Notes: generated by a model from the letters alone, not told the origin. Shown: positions 31,571-48,892, counted from the stretch's first letter. The stretch is DNA of 64,000 nucleotides from Apostichopus japonicus (GCF_037975245.1 NC_092574.1:13568713-13632712), one strand, 5' to 3'. Program-made: numbers and translations.

Positions 31571-32030
31571 CAAAATCCTCAGTCTGAAAACTAAAGCTGA
31601 CAACCTAGAAAATTAAGAGATATTCAATTGTTTGTATCTTACTTTTCTTGCTGAAATAATGAGGTCTTTATCTGGATACATGGTGGTGTAAGGTCTCTTC
31701 TTGTGATCCAAACCTCTATTGTCGTAGTGTATATACATGTGTAGTAACACTGACATGCTCACTGTATAGCTGCCGAGTTTAATCCATGAATACAATCTCA
31801 ACCAAAACGGTTAGACGGAACCACCAAATTCTGTATTTTAAGTCATTTTCACTAATTACTTCAACCATTGATCGGAACTATAATCAAAAGAACCTATACT
31901 GACCTTTGACCTATTGTCTCATTGTGAAGCTGACACAGTCGACCCTACAACGAGTATGTATAGGCCTAATCATGTAACGTATAATCATAGACTTTCTTTC
32001 TAATGATAATAAATTTCAATCCTTTTTCAG

Positions 32031-32185
32031 GTACCGATGAGGAATTGCCAGGCTGATACTTGGGTGCAATTAATTTGTTGACAATTTATGATTTCAATTT
32101 TAAATGATGTTTAACGATAGGTGGCGGAAAACCTCGGATTGTATTAATTATTAATAAAACAAATAAAAGAGCATAACAAAAATGG
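32031..32185 (+). other. inferred 3' UTR exon and poly(A) region of gene A
   Basis: The stop codon is followed by GAAG and a GTATGA donor at 30,971. The matching acceptor CCTTTTTCAG ends at 32,030. Two AATAAA signals are at 32,153-32,158 and 32,162-32,167. The junction is only 4 nt after the stop, so it should not trigger nonsense-mediated decay (established 50-55 nt rule). Identical signals occur in arm B. Confidence 0.65.
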
Positions 32186-32224
32186 CTATGTCTTGTGTGT
32201 GATTTTTGTTCGACGTATTCATGT

Positions 32225-32857
32225 AAAATTATCTTCACATATCTTCTGTAGTCGTGAACTTAAGTTATAATGATAACCTGCAGAACGTTTAAATAATGTA
32301 TCAACTTCAGCTTATGTCACACAGATCTTTGTGAAGAACAACTCTCGCCCCCACCCTCCACCACTACCCCCTCCTCCCCAACAACCAGGGAACTGGCATT
32401 TTGTACGTATGTCATGTTATAGTATAGCCCCGGACAAAATTATCTTCACATATCTTCTGTAGTCGTGAACTTAAGTTATAATGATAACCTGCAGAACGTT
32501 AAACTAATGTATCAACTTCAGCTTATGTCACACAGATCTTTGTGAAGAACAACTCTCGCCCCCACCCTCCACCACTACCCCCTCCTCCCCAACAACCAGG
32601 GAACTGGCATTTTGTACGTATGTCATGTTATAGTATAGCCCCGGACAAAATTATCTTCACATATCTTCTGTAGTCGTGAACTTAAGTTATAATGATAACC
32701 TGCAGAACGTTAAACTAATGTATCAACTTCAGCTTATGTCACACAGATCTTTGTGAAGAACAACTCTCGCCCACCCTACACCACTACCCCCTCCTCCCCA
32801 ACAACCAGGGAACTGACATTTTGTACGTATGTCATGTTATAGTATAGCCCCCCCGGA
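32225..32857. repeat. 211-bp tandem repeat, three copies, arm A only
   Basis: The word AAAATTATCTTCACATATC starts at 32,225, 32,436 and 32,647. Copies are nearly identical. Arm B holds a single shortened copy (about 38,770-38,930). Confidence 0.95.
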
Positions 32858-33886
32858 CAACTTTTAGTTTCGATTTTCATTTCCTATTTCCAAGGTAGAC
32901 TGTTAATAACATTAATACTATTGACACTGAAACCAATACCACCATTTGCTCATGTTAAACAGCTGCAATATGTTAGATTCAACATATTTCAAACCCATCT
33001 CTGTTACGGACAATAAATATTGTTATAAATAGTGAAATACGCTTAAAAAATGGAAACAAACGTGGCACCATTAAGGTCATATTTAGAGTTAATATTGCTT
33101 TGCTGTTTGACAAAGGTATTCATGAAAGTAACTTCGATCACACAGATCAAGAAAGATGGTAAGGTTCTTGTATCCTAAAGGAACACTGCTATAGTGTCGT
33201 AGGGGAGGGGGGGGGGCAAGCCTGATCGAGCCGGCACCCACAGGTTAGCAAAAACCAATTTTAAAAAACAACAACAACAGACTATTAATATTAATACATT
33301 GGTGAGGGTAAAGAGACAAGCAACATACACAGAATGGAAGCTTTAAAAACTACAAACGCGGGAAACTTAAAATACTGAGAGGCTGCTCCAGACCTGGCAA
33401 CCCCACCCACCCTCCCGGGATGAGAACAGTGGTACGAAGTAACAAAACCCTCCCCAGTGGCTGGGCAGTTCCCCGGAGGAGAACTATTGTTCCGAAGTTT
33501 GACTCACACGCCCTCTAGTAACCGGGTTTCTAAACACCCCCCCCCCTCCCACAAACTTACCTCTGCCAGAGTCCGAAGCCTTCTCCCAGTTTCAAAAATC
33601 TAGTTTATATAGAGAATTTTAAATTAATTTTTGGGCGTTGTTTTTTTTAATGTTAATTACGTCCTTAAGAAGGAGATTTTGAAAAATGGAGTCGAGGAGA
33701 AGGGTGACTATGTTTGCTGCTTCCAAACTGAATATTAGTCCCCGGATTAATGGACCGTCCCCGTATTGAAAGAGTCTTCGGAATTGTCCCTAAATTTCAC
33801 ATACTGTCACTAATTATTCCGAAATTTGTAAATACAATGCACACGTATATACCCAGCACTACCACAAAATATCGAGATCTCAGAAT

Positions 33887-34022
33887 ATATATTATATATA
33901 TATATAGAAAAACTCCACTTCACGAGCGGTTTCGTCCTTTTGGGACTCATCAGGCGAAGGTAGGAATCGAATCCCGGACCTTTTGTGTCACAGTCCCGAA
34001 GTCCGAAACACTCAACCACTGT
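33887..34022 (-). mobile_element. tRNA-headed, (TA)n-tailed repeat carrying a hammerhead motif, arm A copy
   Basis: On the minus strand it reads a tRNA-like head (A-box-like TGGTTGAGTG, B box GATTCGATTCC at 33,963-33,973), then the ribozyme, then GGAGTTTTTC and a ~20-bp TA tail. The same unit is at 37,621-37,811 in arm B with a longer tail. Confidence 0.7.
33918..33959 (-). ncRNA. hammerhead ribozyme-like sequence, arm A copy
   Basis: Sequence identical to the arm B copy at 37,683-37,724; see there for the fold. Confidence 0.65.
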
Positions 34023-34173
34023 GATTCTGCTGGTGTGTGAATGCGTATAAACTGGCTTTGTATAACCGTATTACCCACGTGTTATGATTGTACAGAGTGT
34101 ACCCCTGGTGCTTTGAGTGACAATTTACACAGAGTTACAACTTTTTACAGGCAAGCCAAGCAAAGCGGTAAAG

Positions 34174-35097
34174 AAGAATTGAATGTGTAGCAAGTATATC
34201 ATATATATATATCATATATTTTAATCTGGAAATGTTGTCGTTGTTCAGGAGAAGGCAATATTTGAGTACTATAGAGGTAATGTGTCTATAGCTTTTCTTG
34301 TTTTCAAGATATTTAGTTTCTCAATATGCTCCTTAAATTCCATGATTGTGTTTATTTCGTAATTAATAACGAGTAGCTCTCGCAAAAAAAAAAAATCTCT
34401 TCACTTCATATAAACAACAAAGAACCCATTGTATGACTTTCAAAACATGCTGTTGTTGCAAAGAAACAATTTGGAATGCTTTAGTGAACATGTTATTTGA
34501 AATCCCAAGAAAGTCTAAAGTTTTCATATTGAGGTTGGTCTTCGATCTGAGGATATGATGTACAGACCGCCTCATGGTCTGCATGTGTAGTAGTCCAACC
34601 AAATTGATCGGTGATCTTTATCTGCCAAAAGGAGCTAGCTAGTCTCCAAAAGCAAAAGTGGTATAAAATTGCATCCAGGAGTTACAGCAGTGTTCGCTTC
34701 ATTGCTTCTCTGGTTGTTATGGTTGCATGCTGTTGTTATTTGACTTGTCTTAAGTTGTGTGTGATAGCTTTCCCTCACGTCCTTTAACATCATGTGTGTG
34801 TGTCAACTTCTTTTTGCAGCGTACTTCCACTGCGGATTGGTGCCGGTGGCATACTCCTTTTAGGATCTATATCCATCCGCCCGATTGTTCTTCTTCAGGA
34901 AAAGTGCCAAAAGCAACAAGAGAACATCTTTTGTGACCTGTTATCAATCATGATCTAGCTTTTTGTGGCTTGCATGTTGAAGAGCATGAATGGAAGTACA
35001 TGTGGTGAAATAAATTGGGTCAATTGAGGGAATTTTAGACCCCTTTAGGCCTCCCAGGAGCAGCGTGCGAAAATTGTTTACTACTGAGTGAAGAAGT
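34174..35097. other. palindrome spacer, left part; no gene recognised
   Basis: Short TA run near 34,198-34,216, A run near 34,385. No coding exon supported. Confidence 0.4.
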
Positions 35098-35290
35098 TTG
35101 TTTACAAGTGACGAAAACTTCCGGCTCGGAGAGCAAAAAAGGCTACATGGTCATGATACGGAAAATTGATGGTGCCATGAAAGGCCAACTTGTCAGCTAA
35201 ACTGTGATGGTAATGTTGAGCTAGTGAAAACTTCTATCTAGACTTAGAGACCACTAACTTTTGTGATTTAGTGTGTAAGTCAATGGGGGG
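35098..35290 (+). repeat. dispersed repeat (GGTCATGATACGG family), plus-strand copy
   Basis: Aligns with the complement of 18,511-18,705. Confidence 0.7.
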
Positions 35291-36088
35291 TTTTAATGGG
35301 CGTATGCTTCCTGCCACAGAATTCAGTGCTATGTCAGTGCTCCATTACAAGAGGAGCTTTTTTCTCTGGTGTCATTTCAATGTGACATAATCGACGCATT
35401 TTTGAAACGCTATACCTATTGTTTTTGGGAAGCCTTTGAATCTCTTCCTTCTCATTACAGTAAGGCAGGCCTAATATTCAGTTTGGAAGCTTTTCTTTTC
35501 TATTCATTCAGCCTGCATCAGCAGAGCTTCACTAAGAAAGTGGCTAACGTCCCTTTACCTCCCTTCTTCTCTTACACTGAACTAACCGAATTGGCAAACT
35601 GTTACTAGGAAACGATCCAGGGACTAATAATAATGAAAACTACACTCCCAAACAACCAAAAAAAGGGGAAGAAAAGCCGCTTGAAGCAGCAAACATAGTT
35701 CCTCTATTTGACCAACTTATTGTTTCACCCCCGATTCCCCACCCCCCACCCCCCCCCCCCCAAAAGAATAATCATTGAGATATTATCCTTTGAAAGATGA
35801 AGGTCGTCAACAGAAATAATAGACACTGAGAAAAGGACCAATAATTGACTCGAATCCCTTTGACACCCCGAAGTGTTTCTTCTTCTTTTATATCTTAGAT
35901 TGAAGACATGGTTATTGGCCATAATATACGAACTGATTACAACAAATGTTAAGATTATTTCTAGACTATTGCAAGAGAAGCCCTCTTACGCTGCAGATAT
36001 CGCTCTTAGAAAGTAGACTAATATGATCGAGGTTGGCATAAGAATAAAACATATAAGAATGTATATAACAAATGAGGAAGAATAAATA
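35291..36088. other. palindrome spacer; no gene
   Basis: 35,674-35,723 repeats a segment found at 37,959-38,003 (GAAGCAGCAAACATAGT, CTCTATTTGA), followed in both by a C-rich run. Otherwise nothing recognised; the open frame at 35,369-35,608 has no domain I know. Confidence 0.45.
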
Positions 36089-36156
36089 AATAAATATATA
36101 TATATGGGCTATATATATAGGCTATATATATATAGGCTATATATATATATATAGGC

Positions 36157-36187
<31 letters not shown>

Positions 36188-36189
36188 AT
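36089..36189. repeat. (TA)n with periodic GGGCTA/GGCTA interruptions
   Basis: TA tract broken by GGCTA four times, leading into a SINE fragment. Confidence 0.85.
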
Positions 36190-36258
36190 CGAATCCCGGT
36201 GGAGGCTGGAAGTTTTTTCACTGTTCTGGGTTTTCCTTCTCATTACGTTTTCATTTAA
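36190..36258 (+). mobile_element. (TA)n-tail-type SINE, 3' fragment
   Basis: Starts at the B box part (GAATCCCGGTGGAGGCTGG) and ends CATTACGTTTTCATTT. Confidence 0.7.
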
Positions 36259-36479
36259 ATATATTCATTTGCCTTTGTCGTTTACCTCCATTCCATTAAC
36301 ATAAAGTCTGTTTCGAGATCCGGCTTTAGGAATCACAAATGATTTTCGAGTTGGTAAGCATCTAGAGTAACGCAAAATAGTCACCAAAAACAGAACTAGT
36401 ATTGTTCGATACAGGTGTCAAGCGCCTACAGTGAAATTACGACCTTCCTTACCGGTTTCGAACCTCTGGACATACATTT

Positions 36480-36602
36480 AGCGTCCATGGCCTAGTTGGT
36501 AAGGGTGTCCGCGTACAAAGCGGGAGGCCCGGGTCCGAATCCCGGTGGAGGCTGGAAATTTTTACACTGTTCTGGGTTTTCCTTCTCATTACGTTTTCAT
36601 TT
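36480..36602 (+). mobile_element. (TA)n-tailed tRNA-derived SINE, best copy
   Basis: tRNA-like head with A box TGGCCTAGTTGG and B box GGGTCCGAATCCC, then GGAGGCTGG, CACTGTTCTGGG and CATTACGTTTTCATT, running straight into (TA)n. It is not called a tRNA gene because the family-specific body follows and at least three other truncated copies exist. Confidence 0.8.
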
Positions 36603-37214
<612 letters not shown>

Positions 37215-37236
37215 CAAAATATGTCACCATATATAT

Positions 37237-37332
37237 CACAAAATTGGTAGATCGGATCTTGCTACTTAAAGTTTCACGCCGTAGCGATCTTCAGGCAAGT
37301 GAAGTAGCAAGATCCGATCCACCAATTTTGTG
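37237..37332. repeat. 96-bp hairpin with ~31-bp arms
   Basis: Arms 37,237-37,267 and 37,302-37,332 are complementary with one mismatch (CACAAAATTGGT at one end, its complement at the other). The 34-nt centre encodes a hammerhead-like core on the minus strand. Confidence 0.9.
37258..37299 (-). ncRNA. hammerhead ribozyme-like sequence, spacer copy
   Basis: Minus strand: stem I CTTGC (37,299-37,295), CTGAAGA box (37,294-37,288), stem II CGC-TACG-GCG with a UNCG-type loop, GAAA (37,275-37,272), stem III ACTT/AAGT with a one-base loop, cleavage triplet GTA, then GCAAG (37,262-37,258) closing stem I. All core bases of the CUGANGA...GAAA...UH consensus are present. Weak points are a U-U at the base of stem II and a competing long hairpin formed by the flanks. 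Confidence 0.5.
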
Positions 37333-37384
37333 ATAAATGAAGCTCTACCCTGTGTATCGAGCACTTTTTCGACCAGAAGTGACA

Positions 37385-37470
37385 CATCGTGTTCGCGTAC
37401 AGAGCGGAAAGCCCGTGGTTCGAATCCCGGTGGAGACTGAAAGTTTTTTCACTGTTCTGGATTTTCCAAC
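37385..37470 (+). mobile_element. (TA)n-type SINE fragment at the inner palindrome junction
   Basis: GTGGTTCGAATCCCGG (B box) and CACTGTTCTGGATTTTCCAA are shared with the SINE family. The fragment stops exactly where arm B begins. Confidence 0.65.
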
Positions 37471-37620
37471 TTTACCGCTTTGCTTGGCTTGCCTGTAAAA
37501 AGTTGTAACTCTGTGTAAATTGTCACTCAAAGCACCAGGGGTACACTCTGTACAATCATAACACGTGGGTAATACGGTTATACAAAGCCAGTTTATACGC
37601 ATTCACACACCAGCAGAATC

Positions 37621-37732
37621 ACAGTGGTTGAGTGTTTCGGACTTCGGGACTGTGACACAAAGGTCCGGGATTCGATTCCTACCTTCGCCTGATGAGTCCC
37701 AAAAGGACGAAACCGCTCGTGAAGTGGAGTTT

Positions 37733-37811
<79 letters not shown>
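37621..37811 (+). mobile_element. tRNA-headed, (TA)n-tailed repeat carrying a hammerhead motif, arm B copy
   Basis: Order: tRNA-like head with A-box-like TGGTTGAGTG near 37,625 and B box GATTCGATTCC at 37,669-37,679; hammerhead 37,683-37,724; GAGTTTTTC; then 77 bp of TA. The layout (internal pol III promoter followed by ribozyme) recalls schistosome SM-alpha repeats. The TA tail is about 77 bp here against about 20 bp in arm A. Confidence 0.7.
37683..37724 (+). ncRNA. hammerhead ribozyme-like sequence, arm B copy
   Basis: Stem I CTTCGC (37,683-37,688); CTGATGA (37,689-37,695); stem II GTCC/GGAC with loop CAAAA (37,696-37,708); GAAA (37,709-37,712); CCGC then cleavage dinucleotide TC (37,717-37,718); stem I partner GTGAAG (37,719-37,724), six pairs with one G-U. 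This is a type I layout with almost no stem III, which in known examples works poorly as a monomer but can act as a dimer (established for minimal hammerheads). The core is the same as the classic schistosome ribozyme except for the stem II loop. Confidence 0.7.
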
Positions 37812-37814
<3 letters not shown>

Positions 37815-38965
37815 TGAGATCTCGATATTTTGTGGTAGTGCTGGGTATATACGTGTGCATTGTATTTACAAATTTCGGAATAATTAGTGACAGTATGTGA
37901 AATGTAGACTCTTTCAATACGGGGACCGTCCATTAATCCGGGGACTAATATTCAGTTTGGAAGCAGCAAACATAGTCCCTCTATTTGAACAACTTATTCC
38001 CCCCCCCCCCAATTTTTGTTTTTTTTTAAAGCACCCTTCTCCTCGACTCCATTATTCAAAATCTCCTTCTTAAGGACGTAATTAATATTAAAAAAAAAAC
38101 TACGCCTAAAAATTAACTTAAAATCCTCTCTATATAAACAAGATTTTTGAAACTGGGAGAAGGCTTCGGACTCTGGCAGAGGTAAGTTTGTGGGAGGCGG
38201 GGGGTGTTTAGAAACCCGGTTACTAGAGGGCGTGTGAGTCAAACTTCGGAACAATAGTTCTCCTCCGGGGAACTGCCCAGCCACTGGGGAGGGTTTTGTT
38301 ACTTCGTACCACTGTTCTCATCCCGGGAGGGTGGGTGGGGTTTCCAGGTCTGGAGCAGCCTCTCAGTATTTTAAGTTTCCCGCGTTTGTAGTTTTTAAAG
38401 CTTCCATTCTGTGTATGTTGCTTGTCTCTTTACCCTCACCAATGTATTAATATTAATAGTCTGTTGTTGTTGTTTTTTAAAATTGGTTTTTGCTAACCTG
38501 TGGGAGCCGGCTCGATCAGGCTTGCCCCCCCCCCTCCCCTACGACACTATAGCAGTGTTCCTTTAGGATGCAAGAACCTAACCATCTTTCTTGATCTGTG
38601 TGATCGAAGTTACTTTCATGAACACCTTTGTCAAACAGCAAAGCAATATTAACTCTAAATATGACCATCATGGCGCCACGTTTGTTTCCATTTTTGAAGC
38701 GTATTTTTCTATTTATAACAACGTTTATTGTCCGTAACACAGAGATGGGTTTGAAAAATGTTGAATCTAGAGAGGTGGGGGTAGTGGTGGTGTAGGGTGG
38801 GGGCGAGAGTTGTTCTTCACAAAGATCTGTGTGGCATAAGCTGAAGTTGATACATTAGTTTAACGTTCTGCCTGTTATCATTATAACTTAAGTTCGCGCC
38901 TACAGAAGATATGTGAAGATAATTTTACATGAATACGTCGAACAAAAATCACACACAAGACATAG

Positions 38966-39120
38966 CCATTTTTGTTATGCTCTTTTATTTGTTTTATTAA
39001 TAATTAATACAATCCGAGGTTTTCCGCCACCTATCGTTAAACATCATTTAAAATTGAAATCATAAATTGTCAACAAATTAATTGCATCCAAGTATCAGCC
39101 TGGCAATTCCTCATCGGTAC
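38966..39120 (-). other. inferred 3' UTR exon and poly(A) region of gene B
   Basis: Acceptor CCTTTTTCAG ends at 39,121 (minus). Poly(A) signals in complement at 38,984-38,989 and 38,993-38,998. Paired donor after the stop at 40,182. Confidence 0.65.
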
Positions 39121-40186
39121 CTGAAAAAGGATTGAAATTTATTATCATTAGAAAGAAAGTCTATGATTATACGTTACATGATTATATACATACTCGTTGT
39201 AGGGTCGACTGTGTCAGCTTCGCAATGAGACAATAGGTCAAAGGTCAGTATAGGTTCTTTTGATTATAGTTCCGATCAATGGTTGAAGTAATTAGTGAAA
39301 ATGATATAAAATACAGAATTTGGTGGTTCCGTCTAACCGTTTTGGTTGAGATTGTATTCATGGATTAAACTCGGCAGCTATACAGTGAGTATATCAGTGT
39401 TACTACACATGTATATACACTACGACAATAGAAGTTTGGATCACAAGAAGAGACCTTACACCACCATGTATCCAGATAAAGACCTCATTATTTCAGCAAG
39501 AAAAGTAAGATACAAACAATTGAATATCTCTTAATTTTCTAGGTTGTCAGCTTTAGTTTTCAGACTGAGGATTTTGACAGAGAGTTGTAACTTTCAGCTT
39601 CCAAAAAAAAAAAAAAAATCACTTCAGTCAATAGAGAGCATTTATGCTTTTCTATCGACTATAATGTTGCTTCAAGAGTTGTAACTGTCAGCTTAAAAAA
39701 AAAGTCGATTTCAGTCAATAAAGAGATTTTATGCATTTCTATCGACTACTACGTTGCTTCTGAGAAGCTGTTGTTGCATAGTATGCATAAACTATTATCA
39801 AATAATGATGCTATGTGCTGTGCAGCTATCGACGGTTACAACATTATTTTAAAAATGTATTAATGTCAAAGTAAAAATAAAGGAAAATATGCAGCGGGTG
39901 AAGATCTGGGCTACTGTAAGTCGTATTGTAACATTCTACAAATGATCTGGTTTAAGGCTCTAAGAGTACTTTTGGCATAGGCACATTTTATCATCACTTG
40001 TTTGCCCGTTGCGTTACTGTTTTACTTCGTCGAACGTAAGGGAGTTGTCTTGATATAGCCAGTGAACCAGAAAGTCATATCTAACCAATACTTTCAATTT
40101 AGAGATTACATGGGTAGTTAATATAATACACTCCTTGATATCAATTAAATATCAATTGATTTTCTTGATTTGTGTTTCATACCTTC

Positions 40187-45174
<4,988 letters not shown>

Positions 45175-45384
45175 TTTTGACTGCCAAAATAAAATTAATA
45201 AGAACAATCGATAATATGAACCTTGGTAAGAATTTATCGATTCTGCGTAAAATGAAGAAAAAAGGACTGGGAAGGGGTATAAATTGGGAAGTCCATTTCA
45301 TCACTGAGTACATAAAAAATACTTTTGCACTTCACTCATGCCATATTTTTCATCTATTAGTCTAATATAATAATTATCAATAAT

Positions 45385-45690
45385 ATATGGCTTATCCGTA
45401 TACATAATAATATAATATAATTTAATATAATATTCTATTGTTCTATTATAATAAATATCGATTAATGTATGTCGTATTCGTATGTATACTTATATAATGT
45501 AACAATAATCAATTGTTCTATTATAATAAATTATCTACAATAAATGCCCTATTCATATATATAATAATATAATATAATAATAATCTATAATTCTATTATA
45601 ATACTTCTCGATTTAATGTATGCCCTACTTGTATATTTAATAATATATTATAATAACCTATTGTTCTATTATAATAATTAGAAATATAAT
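45385..45690. repeat. AT-rich tandem array in the 5' UTR intron of gene B, four units
   Basis: Counterpart of 25,420-25,840, one unit shorter. Confidence 0.65.
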
Positions 45691-46094
45691 TATTCTCAAT
45701 GGACGTAGTCAACTTGTCAAGCATTCAACTAAACTGAACGGCTGAACAATATTTATCAACCAATCATAGCACGGAGCCCTATGACGTCAGTGAATCGAGA
45801 GGACGTTGTTCAGGCGGGGATTTTTTACTACCGTATCAGGGAAAATTAGACCACAGCTTTACGGTACAATGGATGAACCCCTTTACAACCACACACAAGT
45901 ACGGTATGTACAAGCGCAAACTGTCGGTCAAAGCTTAATATAATTATGGATCTAATTTATTGTCTAAATTTGCCTGAGAAGGCAACATTAGTGTGTATGA
46001 AATAATTATAATAGTGTAATTTACCTGAACTTATCCTATACATTATTAACGAATTGAAAGAGAAATATTGAAATTGATAAAATAAAATACTTAC

Positions 46095-46138
46095 CAAATT
46101 GTCTTGATGTTTCTTGAGCTGTAGTCAGGAATGCTATG
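46095..46138 (-). other. inferred 5' UTR exon of protease gene B
   Basis: Donor after TTTG at 46,094 (minus). The acceptor ends at 45,181, six bases before the ATG. The exon start is estimated by analogy with gene A. Confidence 0.5.
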
Positions 46139-46161
46139 AATTGTAGGTGACAATACCGGCA

Positions 46162-46168
46162 TTTTTAT
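46162..46168 (-). promoter_or_regulatory. candidate TATA-like box of protease gene B
   Basis: Complement of ATAAAAA, same spacing to the leader donor as in arm A. The motif is conserved, but its function is inferred. Confidence 0.35.
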
Positions 46169-46634
46169 CCATTTTTGGCAGATGAGAAATGTGGGTGAGG
46201 ATGCATCTGGCTTATGTCTGAAAAATACTATTATCTTCTTTCAGCAACGTAAAATATGATAAAATATAAAGCAATATAGGGCGGTGCTATTGTTTACTTC
46301 GTTATCTTACTATTCAAATCGATTGCCTGGCGCGGTGTTTTATGCGAACTTGACATATGTCAAGCAAATAAAAAAGTAACAAAAAAAAAAAAAAAAAAAG
46401 TAAAAAAACGTCCTATAGGAAGAGTTTCGTCATTGGCAGTCACTGGCCGAAGTTATTTGTTTGCTGCAGAATAGAGCATTTTTCGTTCGTTTTCATGCCT
46501 AATTAATTTTCTATTTTTAAATCCATCGTTTAGCAGATTCTTCGTTGATTTTATTACATAATTAATCAATTTATACTTACCATTTGTTTCGCCGTGAAAA
46601 TTTGGGGAAAATATCAAGAGTCGTATGTAATAAT

Positions 46635-47331
46635 CAGTGGCGTAGCCAGCATTCTATTGTTAGGGGGCAAGATTTTTCTTAAGGGGGCAAACCCCGTGAT
46701 GGTTGATGGTAGGAATTATCAAGTAATATATGAAATTGAATAATAATGATCTTTCAATTCCATCGTTTCGAAATACGCTATAGGGGCCTATGATCTAACA
46801 AATAACAGTAATGCAGCGTGTGTAAATGAATAAATTATTCCGCAAGTTATGAAAAGGATACAATGAATAAATAAGCTACTCTATTTCACTACATGCCCAG
46901 ATTTCCACACAAACAAGTTTCACTATATAGGCCTATAGGGCCTATACGTGCAGTGAAAATTCTCCACGAGTGGCATCATTGGTCGCTGAAAATGTACATG
47001 GGTTTCTAGCGCTAGTTTGTAATGGTTATACAACCGGCCAAATAATTGGCGCTTATTCTGTAGGACGATATTGATCAACGGTCTCCGTATGTGGGTATGA
47101 TGGAGGCCCAAAATGTCTGATTACCAAGTTCTGACCTTATAAGAAGTATAAACATGAGCCCTGAGGTATGAAGGTTTGTGATTAGAACTCGAAAAAATGT
47201 GAAAAAGAAGTATTTTGAATACATCACTGGATTTCATTGGGGGAGGGGGGGGGGGCAAGACTGTAGCACAAAGCAAATTTGGTGGGGCATTGCCCCCCCC
47301 CCCACCCTTGCCCCCTCTGGCTACGCCACTG
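46635..47331. mobile_element. TIR element (CAGTGGCGTAGCCAG ends), arm B copy
   Basis: Ends CAGTGGCGTAGCCAG and CTGGCTACGCCACTG, 697 bp. Here the TIRs match perfectly, whereas arm A has one mismatch in its right TIR. Confidence 0.75.
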
Positions 47332-48892
47332 GTATGTATATGTCATGAGAATAGAGGATTAACTGGAAGTAAGAGAATAAAGTTGATGTAAATGTGACTA
47401 TTTGCAACAGTAACATTGCGACATTGCAACTGACATGCGGAGATTATAACTGAGTCCCATCATTCGCGTGGGGTGTAAGCACAGGTGAGCTAATGCAGGC
47501 CACTTTTGCTGTGGCCCACTTTTGCTGTGGCTCGGCAAAAACATGAATTATTTCTTAACAATTGCACCTGCTTAAAACTAGAAATTGATGTCACGATTTT
47601 GGATCTACATAGTTTTCCCTGTGCAAAAAAAAGGTCTAAGGGGATGGGGGAGGGGGCACCCCCTTAGACCCCTTCCCCAATATCAGTCGGGGAATCACAA
47701 GTCTGCCTCCCACCTCCGAAATTCTACTCCCGCCACTGATTTAACGGGGGAAGTGGGTGGGGCAGGGATCATTGCTCCTTTATCTAAACATTACCCTTCC
47801 CCTACCCTCTACTACCATCTTGTGCTGGGTTACTTATAAAACACCTGTTTGATTTTTTTTCATCATGAAAAGTACTTGAACTCTGCTTATCTCAAATAAA
47901 TAAAGTACGTGTGAACATGTCCACATGGCACTATATTGTAAGCAAATTTATGGAACAAACTGATAAAATGATGTCGGATGATGTACTGAAGATATGGAAA
48001 CTTTAGGGTGCCATAAATATGTTGAAGTGTTTAACCAATATTTTTTATGTCACTCGGTAACTATCGGCAAATGGTTAAATTGCTTAAAATGCAGAAAATT
48101 GTCGAATTTTGTAGTTTATGACTTTAAACATGTTGCAATAAAATGAGGAATTACATACTTAAAACAACTTTCCGAACAATATAAAACTTTTACTCTCTCA
48201 GCTAATGACTTGTAATTTCAGTTTCACATTTTCTTGACAATTAGGCCTAGTGAATAACACTTATCGCGAGAGATCACTTTTTTACATTTTGTTACAAAAT
48301 GTGGAATGATTAAATTTTGAAAAAATGTATTTCATTATTTCTCAGAAAATTAGTAAAATACTTACTTTTAGGTTAACTTTAAAATAATATTTTGCTGTAA
48401 ACATATTAAATCGTTTTTAGATTTGATAAGTAATTATTCTGTCATTTGGTATCAGACTAAAGAACGAATTAATCAGTTAATAAATGCACGAAAATCGGAA
48501 ACTGCTAGTTCGTTTTAATTGAACAATTTATCATTTTGTAATTTTGGTAATATATTAACTGGTCTTAGCATTATGGATGGTACCTTGACGTTTCCGTACA
48601 TAGGCCTATCCCAAAATGCCACGAGTAGTAGTCTGGGAGCATCTCCCAAAAAGGTCTAACTTCACGCAGTGTTTGTGCCAATAACTGTTTTGTGTGTGAG
48701 TTTGAATGTGGATTACACCCTGACCCCTACCCACCTGACCCATCCATATAAGCACACACGCGGGATCCGCGTTTGACCATACACGGGGATTGTCGCCATG
48801 GTCAATTGTTATAACAGGCTTTACATAAAGATCTATGCATGACTTTGTTCAATAAGTCGAAGAACTATCCTGGGTGTTTATGAGCGTATAAA

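Noticed and set aside
36480-36555. A tRNA gene
   Set aside because: Repeated truncated copies with the same non-tRNA 3' body exist in the window; it is a SINE.
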